A stretch of 64,000 nucleotides of DNA from Bradyrhizobium lablabi (GCF_900141755.1 NZ_LT670844.1:434001-498000); one strand, 5' to 3'. Positions 44,451-53,413 are shown, numbered from the stretch's first letter. Notes: a model not told the origin generated them from the letters alone. Numbers and translations are program-made.

Positions 44451-45205
44451 GCCGCCGCTCCCTCAAGCATTGTTATTCCGGTGTCGCCCTTGAGCCCGAA
44501 GGCGAGGCCCTCGGCATATTTCGGGTCGTCGAGCACGGAAACAACCTTCTCGCCGAAGTCGCGAGGCGGCATCGGCGCGCCGAAGCGGGCCAGGTACGCT
44601 TCGAGCGTGAGGCCCAGGTGCCCCGCATAGGCGGTAGACGCCGCGTCGCCGACCCCGGTTCCACCCACCATCTGCCGCGGCACGATCGCCTGGAAATTGA
44701 TCCCCAGGTCCCTCTGCTGCGAGACGCTATTGGCGTACTGGGCCATGAACCAGAGCATGCGTTTGGCGCCGCCATAGCCGCCCGACATCGGCGATCCGTT
44801 GACGGCCGCGCCGCTTGACACCACCAGGACGCGGCTTCCGGGCTTGAGCGGCACGTTGAGTGCGGCCTGCAGCCAATAGAGCCCACCCCTGACGTCGGTC
44901 TCCCAGGTCGCGGTGAAATCCGCCCAGCTGATTTGGTCCAACCGGCCCATAAGCGGCGTCGCGCCGGCGTTCAGCGCCAGGATGTCCGGTCGAACCTGGC
45001 TAAGGATGCGGTGGGCAGCGGCCTCGTCCGTCACGTCGGCGGTGACGGTGGCGACGCCCAGCCGCGCGCCGACTGCCTGGAGCGCGTCCGCGCCGCGGGC
45101 GACGACCGTCACTTTTGCGCCGTGCGCGACCAACGCCTCGACCAGTCCCAGGCCAAGGCCACGGCTTCCGCCGGTGACGACGACATTTTTGTCTTTGAGG
45201 CTCAT
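44447..45205 (-). CDS. SDR-family oxidoreductase (upstream of the sigma factor)
   Basis: 252 residues from the ATG at 45205. NVVVTGGSRGLGLGLVEALV is the Rossmann motif, NAGATPLMGRLD the NNAG-like motif. The catalytic tyrosine lies in SPMSGGYGGAKRMLW (YxxxK is YGGAK). The end of the gene overlaps the ECF sigma start. An unusual feature is the AGATP in place of NNAG. The substrate is not predictable. Confidence 0.88.
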   Translation of the reverse strand: MSLKDKNVVVTGGSRGLGLGLVEALVAHGAKVTVVARGADALQAVGARLGVATVTADVTDEAAAHRILSQVRPDILALNAGATPLMGRLDQISWADFTATWETDVRGGLYWLQAALNVPLKPGSRVLVVSSGAAVNGSPMSGGYGGAKRMLWFMAQYANSVSQQRDLGINFQAIVPRQMVGGTGVGDAASTAYAGHLGLTLEAYLARFGAPMPPRDFGEKVVSVLDDPKYAEGLAFGLKGDTGITMLEGAAA

Positions 45206-45229
45206 CGGTTTGCTCCGGTGTCTGATGTC

Positions 45230-45332
45230 TAGAGCGGGATGACTTTTCTTCGAATCGTCATCCCGCTCTATCTTTTTGTTTGAGCATGATCTTTTCGGAA
45301 AACCGGTACCCACTTTTCCGGATCATGCTCTA
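45230..45332. repeat. Dispersed palindromic repeat, second copy
   Basis: Almost identical to 8358-8460: AGAGCGGGATGACTTTTCTT, then GAATCGTCATCCCGCTC and the GAGCATGATC/GATCATGCTC palindrome. It separates the two SDR genes. Confidence 0.8.
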
Positions 45333-45339
45333 GGTACGC

Positions 45340-46110
45340 TTAAGACGATCGAGGCCCGGAAAAGGAGTCAACCAGCGCCGCATATTGGCGCTCCAGCGCC
45401 TTGGCCGCGCCGCCGCGCCAGCTCTCCGCCATGGTCGCCGACATTTGATCCGGAAAGATGTCCTCCTCCCCCTTCTCCACCCCGTCGAAGATCGCTCGCG
45501 CGACCGAGGCCGGTGAGGCCTTCGGAATGTCGAGGCCGCGAGACATATCAGTGTCCACCGGGCCGGTCAGCACGGCATGAACGCGCACGCCGCGAGGGGC
45601 CAAAAGCGCCCGCAGCGATTGCGACAGCGAGAACGCGGCCGCCTTCGAGATCGAGTAGGCCGGAATCACCGGCAAGGCGGCAAGGGCCGCGACCGACAGA
45701 ATGTTGACAATGGCTCCCTTTGAACGAGCAAGCAACGGCAGGAAAGCCTGGGTCACACCATGCGTGCCAAAAAGATTGACCGCGAGCTGCTGTTCGAGCG
45801 CGGCGCGATCGCTCAAATCATCATAAAGCGCCAAGCCGGCGTTGTTGATGAGGATATCGAGAGAGGAGACCTTCTCGACGGCCGCCTTGATCTGCGCCGC
45901 GTCGGTCACGTCAAGGGTCAGCGGCGTGACGCGCTTATCCGGATGCACCAAGGGCTGGCGCGTCCCGGCATACACCCGCTTCGCACCTCTGCTTAAGGCT
46001 TCCTCGACCAGCGCCTGTCCGATACCGCGGTTGGCGCCGGTGACCAGAACTGAACTGTCTGCGAGGCCGAGGCCACGGCTTCCGTCGGTGACGACATTCT
46101 CTTTGCTCAT
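45340..46110 (-). CDS. SDR-family oxidoreductase with a duplicated N-terminal motif
   Basis: 256 residues from the ATG at 46110. Residues 6-17 (VVTDGSRGLGLA) copy the N-terminus of the neighbour SDR; residues 21-32 (VLVTGANRGIGQ) are the protein's own dinucleotide motif. Then LDILINNAGLALYDDLSDRA and VIPAYSISKAAAFSLSQSLR with the YxxxK site. It probably reduces or oxidises a small molecule with NAD(P). The first 18 residues are probably an unneeded extension. Confidence 0.85.
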   Translation of the reverse strand: MSKENVVTDGSRGLGLADSSVLVTGANRGIGQALVEEALSRGAKRVYAGTRQPLVHPDKRVTPLTLDVTDAAQIKAAVEKVSSLDILINNAGLALYDDLSDRAALEQQLAVNLFGTHGVTQAFLPLLARSKGAIVNILSVAALAALPVIPAYSISKAAAFSLSQSLRALLAPRGVRVHAVLTGPVDTDMSRGLDIPKASPASVARAIFDGVEKGEEDIFPDQMSATMAESWRGGAAKALERQYAALVDSFSGPRSS

Positions 46111-46465
46111 CGGTTCTGCTCCACTGTCCAGGGCGTGATGATTTTGAGTTGAATCGTCGCCTGCGCAAGTTCGATCACCTCGCCCCGCTTGCGGGGAGAG
46201 GTCGGATCGCGCAGCGATCCGGGTGAGGGGGATTCTCCGCATACGTTGTGCTTCAGCATTCGCGGAAACAGCCCCTCACCCCAACCCTCTCCCCGCAAGA
46301 GCGGGGCGAGGGAGAAGTCACCGCTGTGCCTCAACCTAAAGTCATCACGCTCTAGGTGAAGCTAGAACGATCGGGGCATGGAAAAGGAGTCACGCGGCCG
46401 CGACGGCGCGCGGTTGTTGAAAGCCGCCGCGCCTCCTGTTTGCGGCTCGCGATGGCCGAGATGCC
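46111..46465. repeat. Palindromic repeats between SDR and membrane protein genes
   Basis: 46179-46313 holds CGCCCCGCTTGCGGGGAGAG with the complement CTCTCCCCGCAAGAGCGGGGCG. GATCGCGCAGCGATCC forms a short inner hairpin, and GGGTGAGGGG/CCCCTCACCC a further pair. The remainder has GTGATGATTTTGAGTTGAATCG and GTCATCACGCTCTAG, variants of the element at 45230. No gene is seen. Confidence 0.7.
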
Positions 46466-46975
46466 TTATGCCGGGTGCCGGCTTTCCTGTTTTGCGGATT
46501 CATTTTGATGTTGCAGAAGAATCCGGAAAACGAGCCCGTGCGTGATCAGCAGTAACGGCACAACGAAAGTCGGAATGAAATAGGTGGCTCCCAATTGCCC
46601 CGCCAAGAGCCCGGCGTGATTGGCCTGGTAGAAAGCGTTCAGGAGATCGGCTGAACCCCAGAGATTGAAGATCCATGCGGTGACAACGCCAGCCCCACGT
46701 GGCAGCGATAGCAGCGAAAGCAACGCGAGTGTCGCCGCAATGATGTCCCCATAGGCCGCGGACTGCGCAAAGGCAGGCGGCAGATCGGGCGACACGACCC
46801 CTGGGACCAAGAACGCCAACCCCATGAAGCGGAAGCTGTGCAGGACGAGCACAGGCCGCAACGCTTCGGCCCGTTGCCGGAGGCGGAGTTCTGGCCAGAT
46901 GTAGCGAGCGGTGACGATCCCCCACGCGATGAAGCTGAAGGCGATGCTCACGAAGAAGCAGAGTTGCGGCGACAT
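46466..46975 (-). CDS. Integral membrane protein (169 aa)
   Basis: About five helices: QLCFFVSIAFSFIAWGIVTA, VLHSFRFMGLAFLVPGVVSP, GDIIAATLALLSLLSLPRGA and ATYFIPTFVVPLLLITHGLV. AAGGAGACCCTC precedes the ATG at 46975. No family can be named with confidence. Confidence 0.75.
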   Translation of the reverse strand: MSPQLCFFVSIAFSFIAWGIVTARYIWPELRLRQRAEALRPVLVLHSFRFMGLAFLVPGVVSPDLPPAFAQSAAYGDIIAATLALLSLLSLPRGAGVVTAWIFNLWGSADLLNAFYQANHAGLLAGQLGATYFIPTFVVPLLLITHGLVFRILLQHQNESAKQESRHPA

Positions 46976-47100
46976 GAGGGTCTCCTTAGTTAGAATTCCA
47001 GCCATTGACCGCGCCTAACAACGAAGCGAGCACCTTGCGCGGTTCCGCCATCAATGCGCTTCGCTCCTCACGGCCCTAGAAGACCGGGCGGCGATAGGCT

Positions 47101-47919
47101 TCAGTCGCGGGTCAGGACCGCGGAGAGCACGCCCAGGCGGTTCTCACGGATGTTGCGGGCGAGATTGCCGGTGATGGCCGGGAAGTCCGGACCCATGACC
47201 ACCCCGAGGTTCGGTCCGCTCTGCGGTGGGGCGCCCATGGCTGCCTTGAACCAGTCGAGCGCGGTCTGGGTGTCGTCGCGCCAGAGGACCGCCTTGAACC
47301 CCGCCTGCTCAATCGCCGCGCGGGTGTCGGCCTCGCTGAACAAGAAGCTCGTCGAGGCGTCGCGCGCCCAAGGGGCCGGATAGACGACGTCGCCGTCGCG
47401 CAGCACCAGGTCGTACGTAGCGAACCGCCCGCCCGGCGCCAGGATCCGTCGGACCTCGGCATAGAGCGCGGCGCGGTCCTCGATATTCATCGCCACGTGC
47501 TGCAGGAACACGGTATCGAACGCGCCGTCCTCGAAGGTGAGATGCAGGGCGTCCCCGACCTGGAACGTCACCCGCTGAGACAACCCACAGCGCGCTGTCA
47601 GATAGGCGGCGGCGTCGATGAAGCCGGGGCTGAGATCGACCCCGCTCACTTGGCAGCCGAACGTCGTGGCGAGATAGCGCGCCGGTCCGCCGATGCCGCA
47701 GCCCAGGTCGAGCACGCGGGTCGCGGGCTCCAGGCCGGCGGCGCCGGCCAGTTCGGTCGTGGCGAGGATGCCGCGTGTGTGGAACTGATCCAGCGGCGCG
47801 AGCTGGGTGACGGTCAGCGGCTGATCTTCGGGCGTGACGGCCGCAAGCGCCGCCTTGATGCGGTCGGTGAGGCCCGTGGGGCTATAGTGCCGGCGCACCA
47901 TGCTGGTCGTGTCGTTCAT
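47101..47919 (-). CDS. Class I SAM-dependent methyltransferase
   Basis: 272 residues from the ATG at 47919. ATRVLDLGCGIGGPARYLAT is motif I, SGVDLSPGFIDAA motif post-I, DALHLTFEDGAFDTVFLQHV motif II and ILAPGGRFATYDLVL motif III. This is the UbiE/COQ5-like sarcosine-type fold. The promoter region on the other side has repeated GGTACC elements and a broken TetR gene. Substrate unknown. Confidence 0.9.
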   Translation of the reverse strand: MNDTTSMVRRHYSPTGLTDRIKAALAAVTPEDQPLTVTQLAPLDQFHTRGILATTELAGAAGLEPATRVLDLGCGIGGPARYLATTFGCQVSGVDLSPGFIDAAAYLTARCGLSQRVTFQVGDALHLTFEDGAFDTVFLQHVAMNIEDRAALYAEVRRILAPGGRFATYDLVLRDGDVVYPAPWARDASTSFLFSEADTRAAIEQAGFKAVLWRDDTQTALDWFKAAMGAPPQSGPNLGVVMGPDFPAITGNLARNIRENRLGVLSAVLTRD

Positions 47920-47936
47920 GGGAGTTCTCCAGTAGG

Positions 47937-48000
47937 GATAGTACCGCGTCTTGGTACCAATAGGTACCACCTCGCCGTAGATATGGTACTATCCGGTACC
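47937..48000. promoter_or_regulatory. Tandem GGTACC operator-like sites
   Basis: GGTACC occurs at 47953-47958, 47963-47968 and 47995-48000, GGTACT at 47985-47990, and the inverted pair GATAGTACC (47937-47945) / GGTACTATC (47985-47993). The sites lie between the divergent methyltransferase start (47919) and the decayed TetR gene (48017). This is the usual layout of a TetR operator region. Confidence 0.65.
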
Positions 48001-48016
48001 AGTGTCAAGGGAGAGG

Positions 48017-48262
48017 ATGATGGCTACGGCATCGACGTCAAAACGGCGCAAGGCGGCGACGAAACCGCGGTGCGCGGGCGCATGCTTGAAGCGGCCTTCG
48101 CGGCGTTCATGACGAGTGGCCACGCGGCGACGAGCACGCTTGAGATCGCCCACGCACGCGCGCGTTTCGAAGCGAGAGCTTTATGCGCTGGTTGGCAACA
48201 AGCAGGAAGCGTGGATTTCATCGAGGTACTTTCCGTTCAGCAAAAGTCCCATGCGGGACTAA
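48017..48262 (+). pseudogene. Frameshifted, truncated TetR-family regulator
   Basis: The first frame reads MMATASTSKRRKAATKPR, then a second frame continues RGRMLEAAFAAFMTSGHAAT and STLEIA, then a third segment, back in the first frame, gives ARVSKRELYALVGNKQEAW. Together this is a TetR N-terminal domain: helix-turn-helix with RVSKRELYALVGNK. Two frameshifts (near 48070 and 48155) break it and the ligand-binding domain is absent. Confidence 0.8.
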
Positions 48263-48312
48263 TCTGACATCCATGCCCGTTCCTCCCCTGCGCCGGCGCC
48301 GGTTGACGCAGA

Positions 48313-48672
48313 TCAATCAAGCTCGGCGCGGGACAACAGATCTCGGAGGATTTCATCGCTCTCAAACGCCGCCAACATAACCGTGGCGAGACGTTCCAGC
48401 GCCGGACGCGCTCCGCCGGCTGAGAACATTCCCGCCTCGGGATCAAAGGAAATATTGCTTTGCAGGTCAGGCAGTTGCTCAGTCAGCAACACCTGAGCGA
48501 TGGAAGTCCAATCATAGCCGCTGCCGATCCAGCCTTCGGCTTTCCGCTCTTCGAAGACGTGCGCCTTCGCAATCATGTCACGGTCGGTAAGGATGAGTGA
48601 TTTATGTTTTCCACGATCCACCAAGATGAACGGAGCATAGCTGCTCTTATCCGTTCGGTCGCTATCTGGCAT
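48313..48672 (-). CDS. Imm51-family immunity protein
   Basis: 119 residues. RKAEGWIGSGYDWTSIAQVL, DLQSNISFDPEAGMFSAGGA and RPALERLATVMLAAFESDEI match the Imm51 family (GYxWexxA...FDpEAGMF...AL..LA). Such proteins protect against polymorphic toxins of contact-dependent systems. No toxin, secretion or Rhs gene is visible in the window, so this is an orphan. It may guard against toxins of neighbours. Confidence 0.8.
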   Translation of the reverse strand: MPDSDRTDKSSYAPFILVDRGKHKSLILTDRDMIAKAHVFEERKAEGWIGSGYDWTSIAQVLLTEQLPDLQSNISFDPEAGMFSAGGARPALERLATVMLAAFESDEILRDLLSRAELD

Positions 48673-49247
48673 TTGCTGTGATATCTCCGAATACTATGCT
48701 GGATGACAACAACAATCCGTTCAACGTCTATTGTCAGTTCGGCTCGACCGTGACGGCGACTCGGGAGGCGCACGGCGCTCCGGTTCGGCATCCCACCCTT
48801 ACACTCCCATTCGATTATTCTGACGCACGCTAACACGCCGATCTATCGGAGCAACTTTCTTCTGCGTACGGCCAAAGCCCGCCGCCCGATCCGTCAGAAA
48901 TTTCGGCTAATGATTTTGAAGGCAAATTTTCGCGCTTCGAAATCTACCGGGTTTCAGTCACTCCGGGTTTCAGTCACTATCGATATCGATTGGTCGATTT
49001 TTAGCATCTCCGGCGACGACGGTGTTGTCGACCTAGTGGCTGAAAAATATCGTCAGCCCGGCATGACCCCCGCGAACTCTATCGCTGTGCAACTCCGAGA
49101 TGAATCAAGAAAAAATCGGCGAACGCGTGGGTGTTGCCTGGAGGTTGGCCCTCTTCGCCCCTTCTGATCTATTATTCAGTCGTTTGCCCGCTGATACAGA
49201 ACCACCAGCAGAAGGGGGATGAGGACGATTGAGGCATGGAAAAGGAG
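48673..49247. other. Gene-poor stretch
   Basis: About 570 bp without a convincing gene. An open frame at 48910-49167 lacks a ribosome-binding site and protein-like composition. A direct repeat CCGGGTTTCAGTCACT occurs twice near 48949-48980. The end of this stretch carries the third copy of a short dispersed repeat (49225-49255). Confidence 0.4.
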
Positions 49248-49628
49248 TCAACGCCGCCGCGGGGATGTTCGCCCTGGCGCCGTCCGTTCCCTCTTCGCCG
49301 CGACCCGACCGGCCGCCGCCAGCGCGGTTCGCGCCCACGTGACAAGCTCATCGGGTTCGTCGAACAGCCGCTCCGGCGCGCGCCAAAAGGAGAGGTCTAT
49401 GGTGCGGCCCTTCTTCCCGTAATTGAGCGGGGGAAACGGCTCGGCTTCCTCGAAGGCTGCCCGGTTGTGTTCATCAACCCGGAAGTACAGGGTGTCGTTA
49501 GTCACCATCCCGAACATCACACCGTCGCAGAACACGCCGGTCTTGCCGAACATACGCCGCATGGTCACGCGGCCGAGCGGAGCGAGTTGCTCGCGCAGGA
49601 ACTCCGCAAAGCTGTCGCTGGCAACCAT
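49248..49628 (-). CDS. TfoX/Sxy N-terminal domain protein
   Basis: 126 residues. FLREQLAPLGRVTMRRMFGK, TGVFCDGVMFGMVTNDTLYF and LNYGKKGRTIDLSFWRAPER are the TfoX_N domain. The C-terminal TfoX domain is absent, as usual for alphaproteobacterial members. In gammaproteobacteria TfoX controls competence; that role should not be transferred. The stop codon lies inside a repeat also found at 45345. Confidence 0.88.
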   Translation of the reverse strand: MVASDSFAEFLREQLAPLGRVTMRRMFGKTGVFCDGVMFGMVTNDTLYFRVDEHNRAAFEEAEPFPPLNYGKKGRTIDLSFWRAPERLFDEPDELVTWARTALAAAGRVAAKRERTAPGRTSPRRR

Positions 49629-49750
49629 CCTCCATCCTCAGTCCTGGCCCGGCGGTCTCAACTCTGGCAGGATAGCAGTGACGATGGTCCAATAGTTGCC
49701 TTTATCAACTCTCATTTGCAACCGACGCGCGGTTTAGTTCGGGGAGCGAC

Positions 49751-50242
49751 ATGGATATCCGTCCGGACGATCTTTCCAGTGCCGCCAGCCAAGCGCTCTT
49801 GCGCCTGCATCTTGAAGGCATGCACGCCAACTCGCCACCCGGCCACGTGTTTGCTCTCGACTATTCCGGTCTCAAGGCGCCGGACGTCACCGTTTGGACC
49901 GTCTGGGAAGGCAACGAGGCCTGCGGGATCGGCGCGCTTCGGCAGATCGATGCGCACTCGGCTGAGGTGAAGTCGATGCGCACGCACCCCGACCACGTCG
50001 GACGCGGAGTGGGCACCGCGATACTCGAACATATCATCGCCGAGGCACGAAGGCGCGGCGTCCGCAGACTGAGCCTCGAGACCGGCAGCGGTCCGGCGTT
50101 CGAACCCGCGCTCGCGCTCTACCGCAAGCATGGTTTTGTCGACGGCGGACCATTCGACTATTATGCGCAGAGCGAGTTCAATCAGTTCCTCCACCTTGAG
50201 CTGGACTCTGTGTCGACAGGGGCCCGCGTCCGCCTGAAGTGA
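49751..50242 (+). CDS. GNAT-family N-acetyltransferase
   Basis: 163 residues. AEVKSMRTHPDHVGRGVGTA is the acetyl-CoA loop (GRGVG); RRLSLETGSGPAFEPALALY and RKHGFVDGGPFDYYAQSEFN complete the domain. Similar to YsnE-type enzymes. It lies 7 bp before the zinc-site protein gene and is probably co-transcribed. Confidence 0.9.
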   Translation: MDIRPDDLSSAASQALLRLHLEGMHANSPPGHVFALDYSGLKAPDVTVWTVWEGNEACGIGALRQIDAHSAEVKSMRTHPDHVGRGVGTAILEHIIAEARRRGVRRLSLETGSGPAFEPALALYRKHGFVDGGPFDYYAQSEFNQFLHLELDSVSTGARVRLK

Positions 50243-50249
50243 GCCTCCC

Positions 50250-50852
50250 ATGCCCTTGGACTTTCCGCTTCGGTGCCGGTGCGGCCGCATGCGCGGCGTC
50301 GCAAGCAACGTCTCCCCATCCACCGGCTTCCGCTTCATCTGCTACTGCAGGGATTGCCAGGCGTTCGCGCGTTTCCTCGATCGGGCGGACGTGCTCGACC
50401 CCGCGGGCGGAACGAACATCTTCCACATGCCGCCCGCGCGCGTGAAGCTCACCGCGGGCACAGACGCCATGCGCTGCCTGCGCTTCTCCAACAGGGTCTT
50501 GCGCTGGTACACCGAATGTTGCCGGACGCCGATTGCCAACAGCGCCGCTGGGCCGGGCTTCCCGGTCGTCGGCGTAATTCATTCCTTCATGGACCAGGAG
50601 GCCGACAGTCGTTCCCTGGACGAGGCGCTCGGTCCGCCGATCTGCAGCATCTACGAACGCTCCGCAGTCGGGCCGCTCCCGCCTAACGCGCCCGGTCCGC
50701 CGTCTGTCGGGGTTTTCGTCCGCCGTGCGCCAAAGTTGCTCGGCTGGTGGATGCGCGGGCTCGGTCGGCCCACACCGTTCTTCGACGATCGGACCAAGGC
50801 TCCGCGCGCCGTGCCGCGCGTGCTGACGCCGAGCGAGCGCGCCGCTCTTTGA
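50250..50852 (+). CDS. GFA-like zinc-site protein (DUF6151-type)
   Basis: 200 residues. Cysteines are placed as in the glutathione-dependent formaldehyde-activating fold: CRCGRMRG, then FICYCRDCQAFAR, then TECCRTPIAN, consistent with two zinc sites. The C-terminal 70 residues are a family-specific tail. It follows the GNAT gene closely. Enzymatic role unknown. Confidence 0.75.
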   Translation: MPLDFPLRCRCGRMRGVASNVSPSTGFRFICYCRDCQAFARFLDRADVLDPAGGTNIFHMPPARVKLTAGTDAMRCLRFSNRVLRWYTECCRTPIANSAAGPGFPVVGVIHSFMDQEADSRSLDEALGPPICSIYERSAVGPLPPNAPGPPSVGVFVRRAPKLLGWWMRGLGRPTPFFDDRTKAPRAVPRVLTPSERAAL

Positions 50853-51029
50853 TCCGCTTGGTCACTCGATTTGTAAATTCGGCCATCTCAAAGCCGAGCA
50901 CCGCATGGGCCGCAACTATCTCAATCCAGCGTGAGATCGACGTTCTTCACGGCCGACTTTGAATATGCTAAGCGGCTTTACTTACGTCGGCCGACATTGC
51001 CGTCGAAAATTCTGTAGCAGGAGGCGAGC

Positions 51030-51518
51030 GTGGAAAGGCACCGCACGGGTGGAATGACCGCGATAGCCGTCCTCACCATCATCTTCGGCGGTCTCGGGAT
51101 CCTTAACGGGCTGTTCCAGGTTCTCCATTTCCTCGTCCTGATGTACGAGTTATTGCGGGTAGGCCTTTTCGAGATCCCCGTAGCCCCCTTGACGTTCTCT
51201 CTTCTGAGTTTGGCAACGGGCATCGTCGGGCTAATCACAGGTATCGGAATGTTCGCACTGCGCCCATGGGCGCGCGCATTGAGCCTTGTGTACGGTGGAT
51301 TGTTGATCCTATCGTCCGTCTTTTCCTTCTTTACCCTCCCTATCATAGCTTCGATAGGTACTTACGACATAGGTTCGATTGGTGCTTCCGGCCTGGCACG
51401 ATTAATAATATTTAGCGTAATATACCTTGTATTACCCGTGCTTTATCCGCTTCTTTTATGTGTAGTTTTCTTCAGCCCTGCATGGAAGATCACCTTTGCG
51501 AAAGGCCGGACGGCATAG
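51030..51518 (+). CDS. Four-helix membrane protein (162 aa)
   Basis: GTG start with GGAGG six nt upstream. Four membrane helices: MTAIAVLTIIFGGLGILNGL, LLSLATGIVGLITGIGMFAL, SLVYGGLLILSSVFSFFTLP and IIFSVIYLVLPVLYPLLLCV. The loop between 2 and 3 has RPWARALS. The pattern is that of many DUF-type small membrane proteins. No function. Confidence 0.7.
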   Translation: MERHRTGGMTAIAVLTIIFGGLGILNGLFQVLHFLVLMYELLRVGLFEIPVAPLTFSLLSLATGIVGLITGIGMFALRPWARALSLVYGGLLILSSVFSFFTLPIIASIGTYDIGSIGASGLARLIIFSVIYLVLPVLYPLLLCVVFFSPAWKITFAKGRTA

Positions 51519-51615
51519 CGCAGCGTGGGTCGACGATCAAGATTTGCGCGCGCCCGATGCGCAATACCGCAGCTAATACGCTGCTCTATCCCACTCTATT
51601 CCATAGTACTCCCCG

Positions 51616-53211
51616 TCACTCCCACTCGATCGTCCCCGGCGGCTTTGACGTCACGTCATAGACCACGCGGTTGACGCCCTTGACCTCGTTGATGATGCGG
51701 GTCGCGGTTTCGCCTAAAAACTTCATGTCGAAGGAATAAAAATCGGCGGTCATGCCGTCGGTCGAGGTGACCGCGCGCAGGCCCACGACGTATTCATACG
51801 TGCGGCCGTCGCCCATCACGCCCACCGTCTTGACCGGCAGAAGCACCGCAAACGCCTGCCAGATATTGTCGTAGAGGCCGGCCTTGCGGATCTGGTCGAT
51901 ATAGACGGCATCCGCATTGCGCAGGATGTCGAGTTTTTCGCGTGTGATCTCGCCGGGGCAGCGGATGGCGAGGCCCGGGCCGGGGAATGGATGGCGGCCG
52001 ACGAAAATTTCCGGCAGGCCGAGCTCGCGGCCGAGCACGCGCACCTCGTCCTTGAACAGTTCGCGCAAGGGCTCGACCAGCTTCATGTTCATGCGCTCAG
52101 GGAGGCCGCCGACATTGTGGTGCGATTTTATGGTCACCGACGGGCCGCCGGTGAAGGAAACGCTTTCGATCACGTCGGGATAGAGCGTGCCTTGCGCCAG
52201 ATACTCCGCGCCACCGATCTTTTTTGCTTCAGTGTCGAACACATCGATGAACAGGCGGCCGATGGTTTTGCGTTTTTGTTCGGGGTCGCTGACGCCGGCA
52301 AGTTCGCCCAGGAATTGCTTTGACGCGTCAACGTGAACGAGCGGGATGTTGTAGTGATGCCGAAAGAGATCAACCACGGTCTCGGCCTCGTTGAGCCGCA
52401 GCAGGCCGTGATCGACGAACACGCAGGTGAGCTGATCGCCGATCGCCTCATGGATCAGCACGGCCGCGACCGCGGAATCGACGCCGCCGGACAGGCCGCA
52501 GATCACCCTGCCCGGGCCTACCTGATTGCGGATTTTCTCGATCGCCTCCTCGCGAAACGCGCGCATGGTCCAGTCGCCGGCAAGCCCTGCGACCTTGCGC
52601 ACAAAATTGCGGATCAGCTTGGCGCCGTCGGGCGTGTGCACGACTTCGGGATGGAACATCAATCCGTAATATTTGCGCTTCTCGTCTTGAATGACCGCAA
52701 ACGGCGCGTTGGCGCTTGTACCGGCGACGGCAAAACCCGGCGGCATTTTGGTGATGCGGTCGCCATGGCTCATCCACACCGGATGGCGCTCCCCGGTCGA
52801 CCAGGTGGAATCGAACAGCTGGCTCGCGGCCTTGACCTCGACATCGGCGCGGCCGAATTCTCTGGCGTGGCCGCCTTCGACTTCGCCGCCGAGTTGGGCC
52901 GCCATGGTCATCTGGCCGTAGCAGATGCCGAGCACGGGAACGCCGGAATCGAAGATTAATTGCGGCGCGCGCGGCGAGCCCTTTTCGTGCACCGATTCCG
53001 GACCGCCGGAGAGGATCACCGCCTTCGGCTTCATCTCCTTGAACGCAGCTTCCGCCTTCTGGAACGGCACGATCTCGGAGTAGACGCCCTCTTCGCGCAC
53101 CCTCCGCGCGATCAGTTGCGTGACCTGGCTGCCGAAATCGACGATCAGAATCTTGTCATGCGCCGAGGCCGTGGGGGCGCTCTGCTCGCGGGCTGGCTGT
53201 GCTGCTGTCAT
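51616..53211 (-). CDS. guaA: GMP synthase (glutamine-hydrolysing)
   Basis: 531 residues from the ATG at 53211; the usual ribosome-binding site is weak. GuaA makes GMP from XMP, ATP and glutamine. GATase domain: [40 protein letters not shown] and the nucleophile GICYGQMT, with HPEVVHT. ATP pyrophosphatase: [20 protein letters not shown] (P-loop). C-terminal dimerisation domain: [20 protein letters not shown] and [19 protein letters not shown]. The partner guaB is at 61268. Confidence 0.97.
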   Translation of the reverse strand: MTAAQPAREQSAPTASAHDKILIVDFGSQVTQLIARRVREEGVYSEIVPFQKAEAAFKEMKPKAVILSGGPESVHEKGSPRAPQLIFDSGVPVLGICYGQMTMAAQLGGEVEGGHAREFGRADVEVKAASQLFDSTWSTGERHPVWMSHGDRITKMPPGFAVAGTSANAPFAVIQDEKRKYYGLMFHPEVVHTPDGAKLIRNFVRKVAGLAGDWTMRAFREEAIEKIRNQVGPGRVICGLSGGVDSAVAAVLIHEAIGDQLTCVFVDHGLLRLNEAETVVDLFRHHYNIPLVHVDASKQFLGELAGVSDPEQKRKTIGRLFIDVFDTEAKKIGGAEYLAQGTLYPDVIESVSFTGGPSVTIKSHHNVGGLPERMNMKLVEPLRELFKDEVRVLGRELGLPEIFVGRHPFPGPGLAIRCPGEITREKLDILRNADAVYIDQIRKAGLYDNIWQAFAVLLPVKTVGVMGDGRTYEYVVGLRAVTSTDGMTADFYSFDMKFLGETATRIINEVKGVNRVVYDVTSKPPGTIEWE

Positions 53212-53269
53212 GGGAAGGAAGTAAACGACGGGGGGCGGTCCCGCAACCCTTAGGGAGCCGTCCACCAGC

Positions 53270-53392
53270 CGTCATTGCGAGCGAAGCGAAGCAATCCACG
53301 CTTTTTTGCCCGGAGGGATGGATTGCTTCGTCGCATCCGCCTTCGCCCGAAGGCGGGGCTTCGGCGGACAAGAGGGCTCCTCGCAATGACGG
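53270..53392. repeat. Palindromic repeat (type 'GTCATTGCGAGCGAAGCGAAGC')
   Basis: CGTCATTGCGAGCGAAGCGA with complement GAGGGCTCCTCGCAATGACGG around AAGCAATCCACGC/GGATTGCTTCG. The same kind as 61160-61246. It lies in the gap between guaA and the RNA methyltransferase gene. Confidence 0.75.
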
Positions 53393-53413
53393 TGGATAGG
53401 TCACGGGCTCAGG

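Noticed and set aside
48910..49167. 85-codon frame in a gene-poor stretch
   Set aside because: It contains a direct DNA repeat in its middle and no conserved pattern.
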